Source of the DNA: CAZFBA01 sp964517135
GTDB taxonomy: Bacteria; Cyanobacteriota; Vampirovibrionia; JBFMGH01
Length of the DNA stretch: 39,050 bases
Reading direction: 5' to 3'
Assembly: GCA_964517135.1 (NCBI GenBank)
Contig: CAZFBA010000034.1
Location: forward strand, 1-39,050
In this document: positions 26,101 through 34,112 of the stretch, piece after piece
Position numbering within the stretch: the stretch's first letter is position 1
Layout: the number at the start of each line of letters is the position of its first letter
The notes under the pieces: model-generated
Databases searched by the model: none
Told to the model about the DNA's origin: nothing
Seen by the model: the letters and a program-made list of their open reading frames with translations, nothing else
Translations under genes and position numbers: made by a program

Positions 26101-26226
26101 ACTGATCCTTGAAAGTAATGTGTAGATTCCAGATTATAGAGGCCGGGTGTTTTTGCCCGCTGTGCTGGCAAAAACACCCGGCTGAATTCCATAAGCATAT
26201 ATTAATTATTTACGTGGAATGGTATA
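26098..26226 (-). mobile_element. MITE family A, copy 2 (129 bp, with palindrome insert)
   Basis: Opposite orientation to copies 1 and 3. Compared with the 86-bp copy it carries 43 extra bases after GAATTCAG (read on the minus strand): a near-perfect palindrome with arms CCGGGTGTTTTTGCC and GGGCAAAAACACCCGG. It ends one base before the maf stop codon, so on the minus strand it lies directly downstream of maf and the hairpin may act as its terminator. Confidence 0.85.
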
Positions 26227-26227
26227 A

Positions 26228-28072
26228 TCATTCGGATAAACGTTTTAATATCTGATTAACATTTTCTAACAGGGCTTTTTCAGCTTCCATGTTTTTGATA
26301 TGATCTTCAATAGAGAGTTGTCTATTGCCCTGGGGTGTTATATAGTTCTGAACATAGGTTAAATATGCTTTTTGTAGTATAAAAAACATTATTTCTTCAT
26401 TATTTATAAATTCTGATATTTCTGTTTTATAGGTATAAAAATCTCTTACATAGTTTAACAGGGTTAAATTCTCTTTATCTCTGGCATAGAGCGATAAAAT
26501 ATTTTCTATAAGTTCTAATAATTTAGAACATGCTATTTTTGCTTTTTGAATATTTTCATAGAATAAGGCTATTTTAGGATCTACAATGTTTTTATTCTCT
26601 TCTATCTGTGATTTTGCTTTATTGACTAATTCATCTATTATCGAATAATAAGGCTTTTCAGGTATAATTATTCTTGAAAGCAGCTCTTCAAAAGAAGTAT
26701 AGTGCATACCTTTGATGTATGCCCCTTTCAGAGAAGTATTATAAATATTTACTGTTTCCGGTAATTCTTGAGAAATGATGTCTTCATACTGTTTTATATA
26801 TTCAAAATAGTCTTCTCTTGTTAAAATGTCTTCACCCTCAATGTTTTTAGTCTTGACCAGCTTGAGGTTAGAGAAAAATTGTTCTTTTGTTTTCTCCGGG
26901 GTGGTTATTTTCAGTGTATTATCTTCAATCTCAAAACATTCATTATCTTTTAATGAAGAGGGTGAATAAACCTTGTTATTAATAAAAGCCAAATCCTGAC
27001 CAATGAGTATAATATTCTGAGCTCTAAAAACCTTTGCAGCTATATAAAAAGCTAAAAGTGAAACCGTTCCTGCGCTTGGCCACAAGGAATAACGATTATT
27101 CAACAACTTATTATACCACTGTGCGAAGCCGTCTGTTTCTGTCAGGTAGACAAAATTTCTGTGAGTAGAAAGTTTCCAGACAAAATTTTCAGTTCTGGGA
27201 TGCAGTAAATAATTTATTTTGTCAAGGTTTTCAAGTCCTTCAAAATGAGGTTTTAGCCCTCCTACTTCACAGGCAGCGCAAAAATCAGGTATAATATCAT
27301 TCTTTAAAAGGGCTCTGAGGGAAGTATTTACAGAAATAAGAATAAATTTATCTCTGTGGTTTTTAAGGTTTTCCAGTTCATTATCAAGAGAGGGGCCAGC
27401 GGAGGCGATAATAACAGGTATATTTTTAAATTGATCCTTAAATATTTCAACTGGCAGAGCATTTTGAATATCTTTAAGATTTGACAGGCTTTTAATTCCC
27501 CAGTTTTTTGATCTTTTTAAGATAGTTCCCTGGTCTATTTTTTTAGATTCAATAATAGAAACAATTTGTTTTGCGAGTATTTCAAGAGGTTGAGTATTCA
27601 ATTTCATATATGTGGGAAGGATAATGAAATCTAGGATATCGCCAATGATGTATTTATTCTTGATTACAGATGTTACCTCCTCGGTTGTGTTGCATATATA
27701 GATTCTGTTGTCTAATATTTCCTGTTGAAAGTCAACAAATTCGAGGGTAAAGCGTAAAATGTCAAGAGAAGGTTCAAAAACGATAATACGGCCTTTTGAT
27801 GAAATAGCAGTTCTTTTAAGGAGATATCCGAGCCCCAGACCATATAAAATATATATTGAACCTGATGAGTCATCCGGTGCTTTGGTATTAAAAAGGTTTT
27901 CAGCTTCTGCAACAGGGTTATTTTCATCGTGTAATAAAACATTGTTATAGGAAATATTAATGTCGCCGTGCGGGTTTTGAAATACTTCGATCCCGGAGTA
28001 TTGATGATTTAAGATTTTTTCTGCCAGAGAGGGGTTTTTTAGCTTCAGGGCCTGAATATTTTTTTCAAGCAA
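26228..28072 (-). CDS. Maf-type (motility-associated factor) flagellin glycosyltransferase
   Basis: 614 residues with the MAF_flag10/DUF115 core: YILYGLGLGYLL (74-85), GRIIVFEPSLDI (94-105), PVIIASAGPSLDN (219-231) and PDFCAACEVGG (262-272). In flagellated bacteria Maf proteins attach pseudaminic or legionaminic acids to flagellin, which fits the adjacent synthesis genes and fliG elsewhere in the window. The remaining C-terminal ~200 residues are helical and charged. The start is TTG with AAGGAG seven bases upstream. It transcribes toward the MITE and glycan gene. The acceptor is an inference, since no flagellin gene is here. Confidence 0.88.
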   Translation of the reverse strand: MLEKNIQALKLKNPSLAEKILNHQYSGIEVFQNPHGDINISYNNVLLHDENNPVAEAENLFNTKAPDDSSGSIYILYGLGLGYLLKRTAISSKGRIIVFEPSLDILRFTLEFVDFQQEILDNRIYICNTTEEVTSVIKNKYIIGDILDFIILPTYMKLNTQPLEILAKQIVSIIESKKIDQGTILKRSKNWGIKSLSNLKDIQNALPVEIFKDQFKNIPVIIASAGPSLDNELENLKNHRDKFILISVNTSLRALLKNDIIPDFCAACEVGGLKPHFEGLENLDKINYLLHPRTENFVWKLSTHRNFVYLTETDGFAQWYNKLLNNRYSLWPSAGTVSLLAFYIAAKVFRAQNIILIGQDLAFINNKVYSPSSLKDNECFEIEDNTLKITTPEKTKEQFFSNLKLVKTKNIEGEDILTREDYFEYIKQYEDIISQELPETVNIYNTSLKGAYIKGMHYTSFEELLSRIIIPEKPYYSIIDELVNKAKSQIEENKNIVDPKIALFYENIQKAKIACSKLLELIENILSLYARDKENLTLLNYVRDFYTYKTEISEFINNEEIMFFILQKAYLTYVQNYITPQGNRQLSIEDHIKNMEAEKALLENVNQILKRLSE

Positions 28073-28403
28073 TCTGGTTCTCCTTTTAATCCGGGGTCAG
28101 CAAACCTTGTATATGTTTGAAGTTCTTTAATACTCTTTATTAACGATAATTTTACATTATACTATATTAACATTATTTTTTTTCCAGAACAAATATTATA
28201 GAGATTTCTGAATAACTTGTATGTTCTCAGATTCAAGAAATTGGTGTCTGGGGTTAAAAAATCTAGCTCTATTTATAAAAGACTTAATTTAAGAGGTATT
28301 AAATTATGTATTCACTATAGATTCAGGCTTAAAGGATTTTTACCTGAAATGTTTATTATAGCAGTATTAAAGAAACCAGAACAGGTTAACCTTCAGCAAA
28401 ACT

Positions 28404-28430
28404 ACCGGAGCGAACTAAGTTCGCTCCGGT
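28404..28430. repeat. Perfect 27-bp palindrome
   Basis: Two 13-base arms (ACCGGAGCGAACT and its exact complement) meet around a single central base, so the DNA could form a cruciform. Outside it, AAAACT and AGTTTT extend the stem with a three-base bulge, and the right side ends in a T-rich run. It could be a terminator, but no plus-strand gene that needs one lies upstream. Confidence 0.85.
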
Positions 28431-28474
28431 GAGAGTTTTATTTCGGGCTAATTCAGGCATCCAATAAACTATTA

Positions 28475-28555
28475 TCATTGTGAGGAGGGTTTTTGGCCCA
28501 ACGTGGCAATCCAGAATAAACATTTGATAGATCCTTCACTGCGTTTAGGATGACA
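28475..28555. repeat. Degenerate dispersed repeat (CATTGTGAGGA ... GGATGACA type)
   Basis: The sequence CATTGTGAGGAGG, GGCAATCCAG and a closing GGATGACA follow the layout of the CATTGCGAGGA/CAATCC/AATGACA palindromic repeats found in many bacterial genomes. The inner part is decayed. This is a recognition by pattern, not by comparison. Confidence 0.4.
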
Positions 28556-28734
28556 AAAAGGTTCTAACGAGCCTAATAACTATTTTACCGATATTACTCA
28601 TACTTATAGCTGATAAAAAATCAGCTTTCAGATTGGCTTTAATATGAGACCTTATCCTGAAGTTTTTGTCCTGTAATGAGCGTAAACTATGGGTACAGGT
28701 TAAATAAATCACTCATTATGAAAGGAGAAATAAA

Positions 28735-29229
28735 ATGGGTTTAGCAGCATCACAAGCAAGATTACTTATGTTAACAGGAAGAGCCAGTGATCTTGAATTT
28801 AAAAGCGAAAATATTGCAGAAAAAAGAATCAGAATTGCCAGCGAAGTTGAAAAATTAATGGATCAAGAACAACAGGCTGATCAAATGAGCAGTCAATCTT
28901 CACAGGGTGTCAGTATCAATGACATAATGAGTTCATTTGGTGATCTTATTAAACAATTTTGCCCTGAAGCAGAATCTACTTTAAATGTCTTTAAAAGTCT
29001 TGGCAGTCTGTTTGGCGGGTCTTTTGGCGAACAGGAAGCTCAAAAAGCTGCCAGCTCAATTAAAAACAGTATTGATGATGAAATTGCCAAACTTCAAGAA
29101 GAAGACAAAAAGCTTCAACTCAAATTGCAACAGGTTGATACGCAGCACAAAGCAGTAGAAACAGAGCTTGAAAGTGTTCAAAAAATGATTCAGAAAAACA
29201 TTGAAAACAGTTTCAAACTCTGTGAATAG
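28735..29229 (+). CDS. Coiled-coil protein with MGLAASQARLL N-terminus, unknown
   Basis: 164 residues. The first 40 residues (MGLAASQARLLMLTGRASD, then LEFKSENIAEKRIRIA) form a helix of a type I recall as a recurring N-terminus in Vampirovibrionia-like genomes; its function is not known to me. A Gln/Ser-rich stretch and a small hydrophobic, Gly/Phe-rich core (about 55-100: FGDLIKQFCPEAES, then SLGSLFGGSFG) follow. Residues 110-160 form a second coiled coil. There is no signal peptide or membrane helix. The overall helix-core-helix layout could suit a secreted or polymerising protein. The gene is single, with a strong AAAGGAG seven bases before the ATG. Confidence 0.75.
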   Translation: MGLAASQARLLMLTGRASDLEFKSENIAEKRIRIASEVEKLMDQEQQADQMSSQSSQGVSINDIMSSFGDLIKQFCPEAESTLNVFKSLGSLFGGSFGEQEAQKAASSIKNSIDDEIAKLQEEDKKLQLKLQQVDTQHKAVETELESVQKMIQKNIENSFKLCE

Positions 29230-29300
29230 TAAATTTCTACTCTTGAAAGAAGATCTATACTAAAAGACATAAAAAATTAAACAATTCTAAAAGTCTCCAG

Positions 29301-29335
29301 GGTGTTTTGGGGCGGCGAAGCCGCCCCAAAACACC
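29301..29335. terminator. Strong GC-rich hairpin between convergent genes
   Basis: A perfect 16-bp stem, GGTGTTTTGGGGCGGC, with loop GAA. It sits between the stop of the 28735 gene and the stop of the response regulator (convergent), so it may end both transcripts. No long T run follows on either side. Its outer arm GGGTGTTTT is shared with the palindrome inserted into MITE A, so it may instead be a free copy of that mobile palindrome. Confidence 0.6.
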
Positions 29336-29367
29336 TCATTTTCTTGTCACTGGAATCTAATAACCCT

Positions 29368-29400
29368 GGTTAAGAGCAACCGCATTGTAGTAAAAAAAGA
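29368..29400 (-). repeat. 33-bp element after the response-regulator stop, copy 1
   Basis: It matches 37846-37878 on the other strand with one mismatch across 33 bp. In both places the element lies about 12-20 bp after a stop codon and in the same orientation relative to the gene: first a T run, then ACAATGCGGTTGC and TCTTAACC. It has no obvious hairpin. Confidence 0.8.
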
Positions 29401-29411
29401 CCTGCTTTTTT

Positions 29412-30062
29412 TTATACGAGATGATCTTTCATTGCCATGACGGCTGCCTGTGTTCTATCACTGACACCCAGCTTAGAAAGTACATTTGAAATATGCGTTT
29501 TTACTGTATGCATGCTAACACAAAGCTTATAAGCTATGTCAGCATTAGAGCAACCTTCAGTGATAAGTCTTAAAACCTCTATTTCTCTGGCTGTTAGATT
29601 AAAATCTTCTACTGAAACCTTTGATTTCTTATCTTCTGGTGAAGGTAGCCTGGTTAAAACAATTTTTGCTATAGCAGGGTCAAGCCATGTAAAGCCCTCA
29701 TTAACTGACTGAATGGCTGAAACCAGTCTTTCAGGATCAATATCTTTCATACAATAAGCATCGGCACCAGCTGCAAAGGCTGCTAGAACCTCATCTTCAT
29801 CATTATGAGAGGTTAAAATAATAATTTTTATTTCAGGAAAAGATTCTTTAATTGCTTGTGTTGCATCAATACCGTTCATATGGGGCATACCGAGATCCAT
29901 AAGTATGACTTCAGGGAGTGTTTCTCTTGTTTTGTTTATAGCTTCCTGGCCATCTTCGGCCTCTCCTACAACTTCAATTTCAGGGTGTTTGTCCAGTGTG
30001 TATTTTAAGCCAACTCTGGTAAGCGAATGATCCTCAACGAGTAAGACTTTAACATTTGACAT
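29412..30062 (-). CDS. NarL/LuxR-family response regulator
   Basis: 216 residues from ATG 30062, with GGAG nine bases upstream; an ATG at 30077 would add five residues. The receiver domain has the acidic pair in LLVEDHS, the phosphoacceptor Asp56 in ILMDLGMP and Lys in YCMKDID. The C-terminal HTH is of LuxR type: LTAREIEVLRLITEG, then ANADIA-like spacing and VSMHTVKTHISNVLSKL. It is a cytosolic transcription regulator transcribed directly after the histidine kinase (31-bp gap), so the two form a two-component pair. The targets are unknown. A 33-bp repeat follows its stop. Confidence 0.93.
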   Translation of the reverse strand: MSNVKVLLVEDHSLTRVGLKYTLDKHPEIEVVGEAEDGQEAINKTRETLPEVILMDLGMPHMNGIDATQAIKESFPEIKIIILTSHNDEDEVLAAFAAGADAYCMKDIDPERLVSAIQSVNEGFTWLDPAIAKIVLTRLPSPEDKKSKVSVEDFNLTAREIEVLRLITEGCSNADIAYKLCVSMHTVKTHISNVLSKLGVSDRTQAAVMAMKDHLV

Positions 30063-30092
30063 TCTTAAAATCTCCATTAATATTGTAAAATA

Positions 30093-31841
30093 TTATTTTG
30101 TGTGGGTCTTTGGTATTGCCACATAGAAAGTTGATCCCTTATTCAGTTGTGATTCTACCCAAATTTTACCATTATGTGCAAGTATTATACAATAACTTAA
30201 ATATAACCCCAGGCCTGTACCCACCTTTTTGAGCTTCTTTGCACCTGATGCATATCGTTGAAATAATTGCATTATCTCTTCTTCGGTCATTCCTTTGCCG
30301 TTATCCTGAAAAGAAAAGATGATATTCTTTTCATCTTCGTATAATTTAGCTGTAATTTGTGTGTTTTGAGGGCTGAATTTGATTGCATTTGATAGCAGGT
30401 TTCTAATAACCCTTTTTATTTCTGATCTATCAAACCTGACAGAATGATGTTCGGTTTCAGAAATAAGTTCTATTGTCTGGTTATTTTCTTTTGCAAGAGG
30501 TATCAGTTCATTAATGCTTTCTTCAAGAGTATTTAATATATTATGATCAGCAATATCCAGTTTATATTTACCAGCTTCAAGTTTATATGTATCGAGCAGG
30601 TTGTTTACCAGCCTTAAAAGATCTTTATTACTGCTAATCATGTTATCAATCAGGGTTTGCTGATCATCTGACAACTTAAATCTATCATCATTTACTATTA
30701 GATCCAGTGCTTTTTGTTCTGCAAGAATTGGTACCCGCATATCATGGGTTAGGGTCGCAATGAAATCTTCTTGCATACGGCGTTTTTCAGCAAGAGAATG
30801 CGTCATTTTATTCAATGCAAATGCCAGATCTTCAATTTCAACAGGTCCTTTAACAGCTAGTTTAAGGTCAAAATTATCTTTTGCTATTTCCTTTGTTGCT
30901 TCATCAAGAGCAACAAGAGGACCTACAAGATACCTGGATACAAACACAGAAGCTAACACGACAAGAATAAGGGTGATTATATAGACAATAATTGTATAAA
31001 AGGATGTTTCAGAAAGTTCTTGTCTGGTTTGAGCAGGATCAAAAACAACTTCAATATTAGCTACAGGGTTACCTTTAAAATTATGTATTGTTTGAACCAC
31101 CTTGTTTTTGTAGCTTTTTTGAGGTTTATAGTAAGGAACAATATGAATTTGTATTTTATCCAGACTTTTAACATCATATTTTGTTTTATAAAACTGGCTG
31201 TTTAAAAGAATACCGCCAACTAAATAGGCTTCAGTATAATTTTCTTTATCACTAAGAAAATTATAAACAGGTTTAATACCAACCAGATAAAGCCCCTGAT
31301 TTTCTTGAGATTTATAAAAAGTCGACTTTTCAGGGTTTTTTATAATACTAATTGATGAATTTTCAAGTAAATTGGTATTTTCGTTTATTAAATCTTCATC
31401 TGTAATAAGTTCTGTAGTTATGAGTACTTCATTTTCACTTGTATTATCAAAGTAAAGAGGATAGTTGATTTTATCTCCTGTTTTATCTGAAAGGGCTCTT
31501 GCAAGAACTTTTTTATCAGAGTCAACAATATTAAGAAAATCAAGGTTAGCTGATTCTTTAAAAGCAGCAATAAGAAAGGGCAGCTTATTATCTTCATCTT
31601 GATCAGCTGTTTTCAGGTTGCTCAGGGTATATGCAAAGTTATCTAAAGAAGCTTCAAGGTGACCTTTTTCTTGATTGTATAAGGCATAAAGACTTGTAAC
31701 CGTGGATGAAAGCATAATATTCTTGTTTATAGTCTCATGCCTTGATAATATCCACCAGTTGATGACAAATAAAAGTATTATTGGAAGCAAAGCTACCAGA
31801 AGTAAAGTAAAAAGAAGCGTTTCTCTCATCTTTAGTTTCAT
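30093..31841 (-). CDS. Membrane sensor histidine kinase
   Basis: 582 residues. Two membrane helices (about 9-31 and 282-302) bracket a ~250-residue extracytoplasmic sensor domain. A HAMP domain (about 303-355) comes next, then HisKA with His366 in LTHDMRVP, and HATPase_c with NLLSNAIKFSP (N box), FSFQDNGKGM and GTGLGLYLSYC. It autophosphorylates and should act on the response regulator encoded next in the operon. LuxR-type regulators usually pair with HisKA_3 kinases, so this HisKA pairing is slightly unusual. The signal is unknown. The ATG start follows a MITE-free gap. Confidence 0.92.
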   Translation of the reverse strand: MKLKMRETLLFTLLLVALLPIILLFVINWWILSRHETINKNIMLSSTVTSLYALYNQEKGHLEASLDNFAYTLSNLKTADQDEDNKLPFLIAAFKESANLDFLNIVDSDKKVLARALSDKTGDKINYPLYFDNTSENEVLITTELITDEDLINENTNLLENSSISIIKNPEKSTFYKSQENQGLYLVGIKPVYNFLSDKENYTEAYLVGGILLNSQFYKTKYDVKSLDKIQIHIVPYYKPQKSYKNKVVQTIHNFKGNPVANIEVVFDPAQTRQELSETSFYTIIVYIITLILVVLASVFVSRYLVGPLVALDEATKEIAKDNFDLKLAVKGPVEIEDLAFALNKMTHSLAEKRRMQEDFIATLTHDMRVPILAEQKALDLIVNDDRFKLSDDQQTLIDNMISSNKDLLRLVNNLLDTYKLEAGKYKLDIADHNILNTLEESINELIPLAKENNQTIELISETEHHSVRFDRSEIKRVIRNLLSNAIKFSPQNTQITAKLYEDEKNIIFSFQDNGKGMTEEEIMQLFQRYASGAKKLKKVGTGLGLYLSYCIILAHNGKIWVESQLNKGSTFYVAIPKTHTK

Positions 31842-31912
31842 AATCTGCTCATTTTTTCACAATCATTCAATAAAATAAATGAATTTTTATTATTGCTTAA
31901 CCCATTCAATTC

Positions 31913-32025
31913 ATAAACTATTAATAAATTGACCTGAAACAGTTATAGAAATTGACGTTTAGCGAATACATCTTTTTAACACAGTGTTAAAACATTGCAG
32001 GGAACAGAAGTTAGGGGGTCGGGTT
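31913..32025 (+). repeat. Dispersed repeat, internal full copy
   Basis: The left 76 bases match 38975-39050 with about five mismatches and the right part matches 1-55. It is the only uninterrupted copy in the window. Its right end runs directly into the palindrome at 32021-32057, which is absent from the window-edge copy. Confidence 0.85.
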
Positions 32026-32057
32026 TAAAAGTGCGGCGCCGCCGCACTTTTAAACCC
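32021..32057. repeat. Perfect 37-bp palindrome at the repeat boundary
   Basis: Arms GGGTTTAAAAGTGCGGC and its exact complement with a three-base loop GCC. The edge copy of the adjoining repeat continues into other sequence after GGGTT, so the palindrome looks like an insertion or the end of a composite element. It would form a very stable hairpin. Confidence 0.85.
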
Positions 32058-32248
32058 TCTAGAATAAATAGACTATAAATTGATGAATAATTCGGGTTAA
32101 CATCCTGAATAAATAATGGCTTAAAACTCATACTTTCAGCTGAGTAAACGATCAATATATCAGGTTAACACTTAAACCAACTTTTTGGTGAGGTATCAGG
32201 TCAGTATGTTACTTATAATATAAGCATCAGGTCAAATCAGGAGTTATT

Positions 32249-32674
32249 ATGAGTAATATTTACAATAAAATGGTCCAGAAAATTGCTAAAGATATAAGCC
32301 AAAAAAGAAAATTAGCAGTCAAAAAGGATATTGAACGCAGTGATGACAGCATATTATTAACTCAATATCTCAGTAAAAATAATTCAATGAAAGCTAAAGA
32401 ACTTAATGAAACGATAACAATTTTTCAACATCCAGTTAACGCCTTTTCATTTATTAAAGAAGGTCATTCTGAAAAAGTTATTAAATATTTAGTCTTACCA
32501 GTAGTTGAAATAGTTGTAAAAGATAGTTTTTTGCCTGGTAAATTCAAAACAAATCTTTATAAAAAGATATATGAAGTTAAAAATTTCTGTTCAAGAAAAG
32601 AATTAGAGCATTTTCAATCACTGAACAGCAACTTAAATAATTCAAATAATAATATTATTAGACTTGTTGCATAG
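32249..32674 (+). CDS. Small hypothetical protein, 141 residues
   Basis: A basic, mostly helical soluble protein with no signal peptide or membrane segment. The start MSNIYNKMVQKIAKDISQK is preceded by CAGGAG six to seven bases before the ATG. The C-terminus is Asn/Ser-rich and low in complexity. No family or motif is recognised. It follows a repeat-rich gap with a candidate operator array and precedes the serpin gene by 146 bp on the same strand, so they may be co-transcribed. Confidence 0.6.
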   Translation: MSNIYNKMVQKIAKDISQKRKLAVKKDIERSDDSILLTQYLSKNNSMKAKELNETITIFQHPVNAFSFIKEGHSEKVIKYLVLPVVEIVVKDSFLPGKFKTNLYKKIYEVKNFCSRKELEHFQSLNSNLNNSNNNIIRLVA

Positions 32675-32820
32675 CAAGATTAATTTTACCTGATTTAAAA
32701 GATTAATATCCTCTGATAATAAGCGTTTTTTCTAGCAAAAACGGTAACAAGTTTATAATTTTCTTGACATTTTCATTTGTAAATTTTACCTTATTTTTGT
32801 CAGTCAACAGGAGATATTAT

Positions 32821-34110
32821 ATGAAAAACAGATATTTTACTATTATTCTGGCATTTATTATTCTGTTAATAGTGCCTAGTTTCAGTAATTGTACGGAAAA
32901 TATGGATGATTATCCTGATTTTATGAAAAAACATATGGAAAAAAAGATTTCTGAATCGATTTATTATACTAAAAATACCAAAAACACCATTACAAATATC
33001 AATAATAACTTCAACTTAAAACTTTATAACCAGCTAAAAAGTAACCCGGGGAATATTTTTTATTCACCTTATTCTATTGTGATGGCCTTAACAATGCTCT
33101 ATGCAGGCAGTGATGGAAACTCAAAGTTACAAATCGAAAAAGCTATGGGCCTTTCAGGAAATTCAACTGAACTATATCAATCTGTAAAAGATTTACAGGA
33201 TATGGTTACTGAATCTCAAACCCAAAATAAGTTTGAATTATCCATTGCTAATGCATTTTGGATTCAAAATAACCTGAATATTATAAATGATTTTAATCAA
33301 ATCCTGAATAAATACTTTCATTCTGAAATTAAAAAAGTTGATTTTCGCACTCAATCAGAACAAATACGGGTATCAATTAACCAGTGGGTAGAAAAAATCA
33401 CTCATGATAAAATAAAAGATCTTTTTCCTCGTGGATCTATAATAAATGCAACCCGTTTTGTGGTTGTTAATGCTATCTATTTCAAAGCAGAATGGGATAA
33501 ACCATTTAAAGAGAAATATACTAAGCCTGATAACTTCTATGTTAACCCTGGAAACACTATAAATATACCCTTTATGAAACAACAGAAAAACTATAGATAT
33601 ATGAAAAACAATCATCTTGAGATGATAGAATTGTATTATAAAGATTATGGCGCTTCCATGTATATTTTACTTCCTGTTGATAAATATGGATTGGCTAGTC
33701 TTGAAAGCCAGATCACGGAAGAAAACTTGAATGTTTGGTTAGAACAACTTTCTTCAAGATTAATATCTCTATATATGCCAAAATACAAGATGGAAGATAG
33801 TTTTGAATTAAATAAAATTCTCCTGAGCCTAGGCATTTCAGATGTTTTTAGCCCTCAAAGGTCTAATTTAAGTGGCATTACAAAGGATATACCTCTTTCT
33901 GTAAGTGCAGCTCTTCACAAAGCAGTTATAGAAGTTGATGAAGAAGGTACAGTTGCAGCAGCAGCAACAGGTATTATGGGTGTATCCGGTGCTCTCAAAA
34001 TGCCTGAACCTATAATAGTTAAGGTTAACCATCCGTTTATCTTTTTTATCAGGTATAACAAAACCGGTGCAGTACTTTTTATGGGGAGAGTTGTTAATCC
34101 CGGGAGGTAA
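32821..34110 (+). CDS. Exported serpin (serine protease inhibitor)
   Basis: 429 residues from ATG 32821, selected for AGGAG seven bases upstream and the signal peptide that starts there (MKNRYFTIILAFIILLIVPS). An earlier in-frame ATG at 32764 would add 19 unlikely residues. The serpin fold is plain: NIFYSPYSIVMALTMLYAG, FVVVNAIYFKAEWDKPF, and the hinge VDEEGTVAAAATG of the reactive loop, with small residues as in inhibitory members. The end has NHPFIFFIR and VLFMGRVVNP. The reactive P1 residue probably lies within the Gly-Ala-Leu-Lys-Met stretch after the hinge; the loop seems slightly long. It likely blocks proteases outside the cell. A PH-like membrane gene follows. Confidence 0.93.
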   Translation: MKNRYFTIILAFIILLIVPSFSNCTENMDDYPDFMKKHMEKKISESIYYTKNTKNTITNINNNFNLKLYNQLKSNPGNIFYSPYSIVMALTMLYAGSDGNSKLQIEKAMGLSGNSTELYQSVKDLQDMVTESQTQNKFELSIANAFWIQNNLNIINDFNQILNKYFHSEIKKVDFRTQSEQIRVSINQWVEKITHDKIKDLFPRGSIINATRFVVVNAIYFKAEWDKPFKEKYTKPDNFYVNPGNTINIPFMKQQKNYRYMKNNHLEMIELYYKDYGASMYILLPVDKYGLASLESQITEENLNVWLEQLSSRLISLYMPKYKMEDSFELNKILLSLGISDVFSPQRSNLSGITKDIPLSVSAALHKAVIEVDEEGTVAAAATGIMGVSGALKMPEPIIVKVNHPFIFFIRYNKTGAVLFMGRVVNPGR

Positions 34111-34112
34111 AA

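Larger units (their letters stand above)
28073..28734. other. 662-bp intergenic region with palindrome and degenerate repeat
   Basis: A divergent gap between maf and the 28735 gene. It contains a perfect palindrome (28404-28430), a degenerate dispersed repeat (28475-28555) and a small hairpin AGCTGA / TCAGCT (28608-28626). A 71-codon frame at 28217-28432 ends inside the palindrome and has no ribosome binding site worth noting. Promoters for both genes should be here but were not resolved. Confidence 0.5.
31842..32248. promoter_or_regulatory. Repeat-rich gap with ATCAGGT triplet and candidate promoter
   Basis: 407 bp. Left part: dispersed repeat and a palindrome (listed separately). Right part: ATCAGGT at 32159, 32195 and 32226, each on the plus strand about 31-36 bp apart, the last overlapping the leader of the gene at 32249. 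TATAAT at 32214-32219 is a likely -10. The repeated heptamer looks like an operator array. Confidence 0.45.

Noticed and set aside
28217..28432. A 71-codon plus-strand frame
   Set aside because: It ends inside the perfect palindrome, has weak start signals and no recognisable motif.
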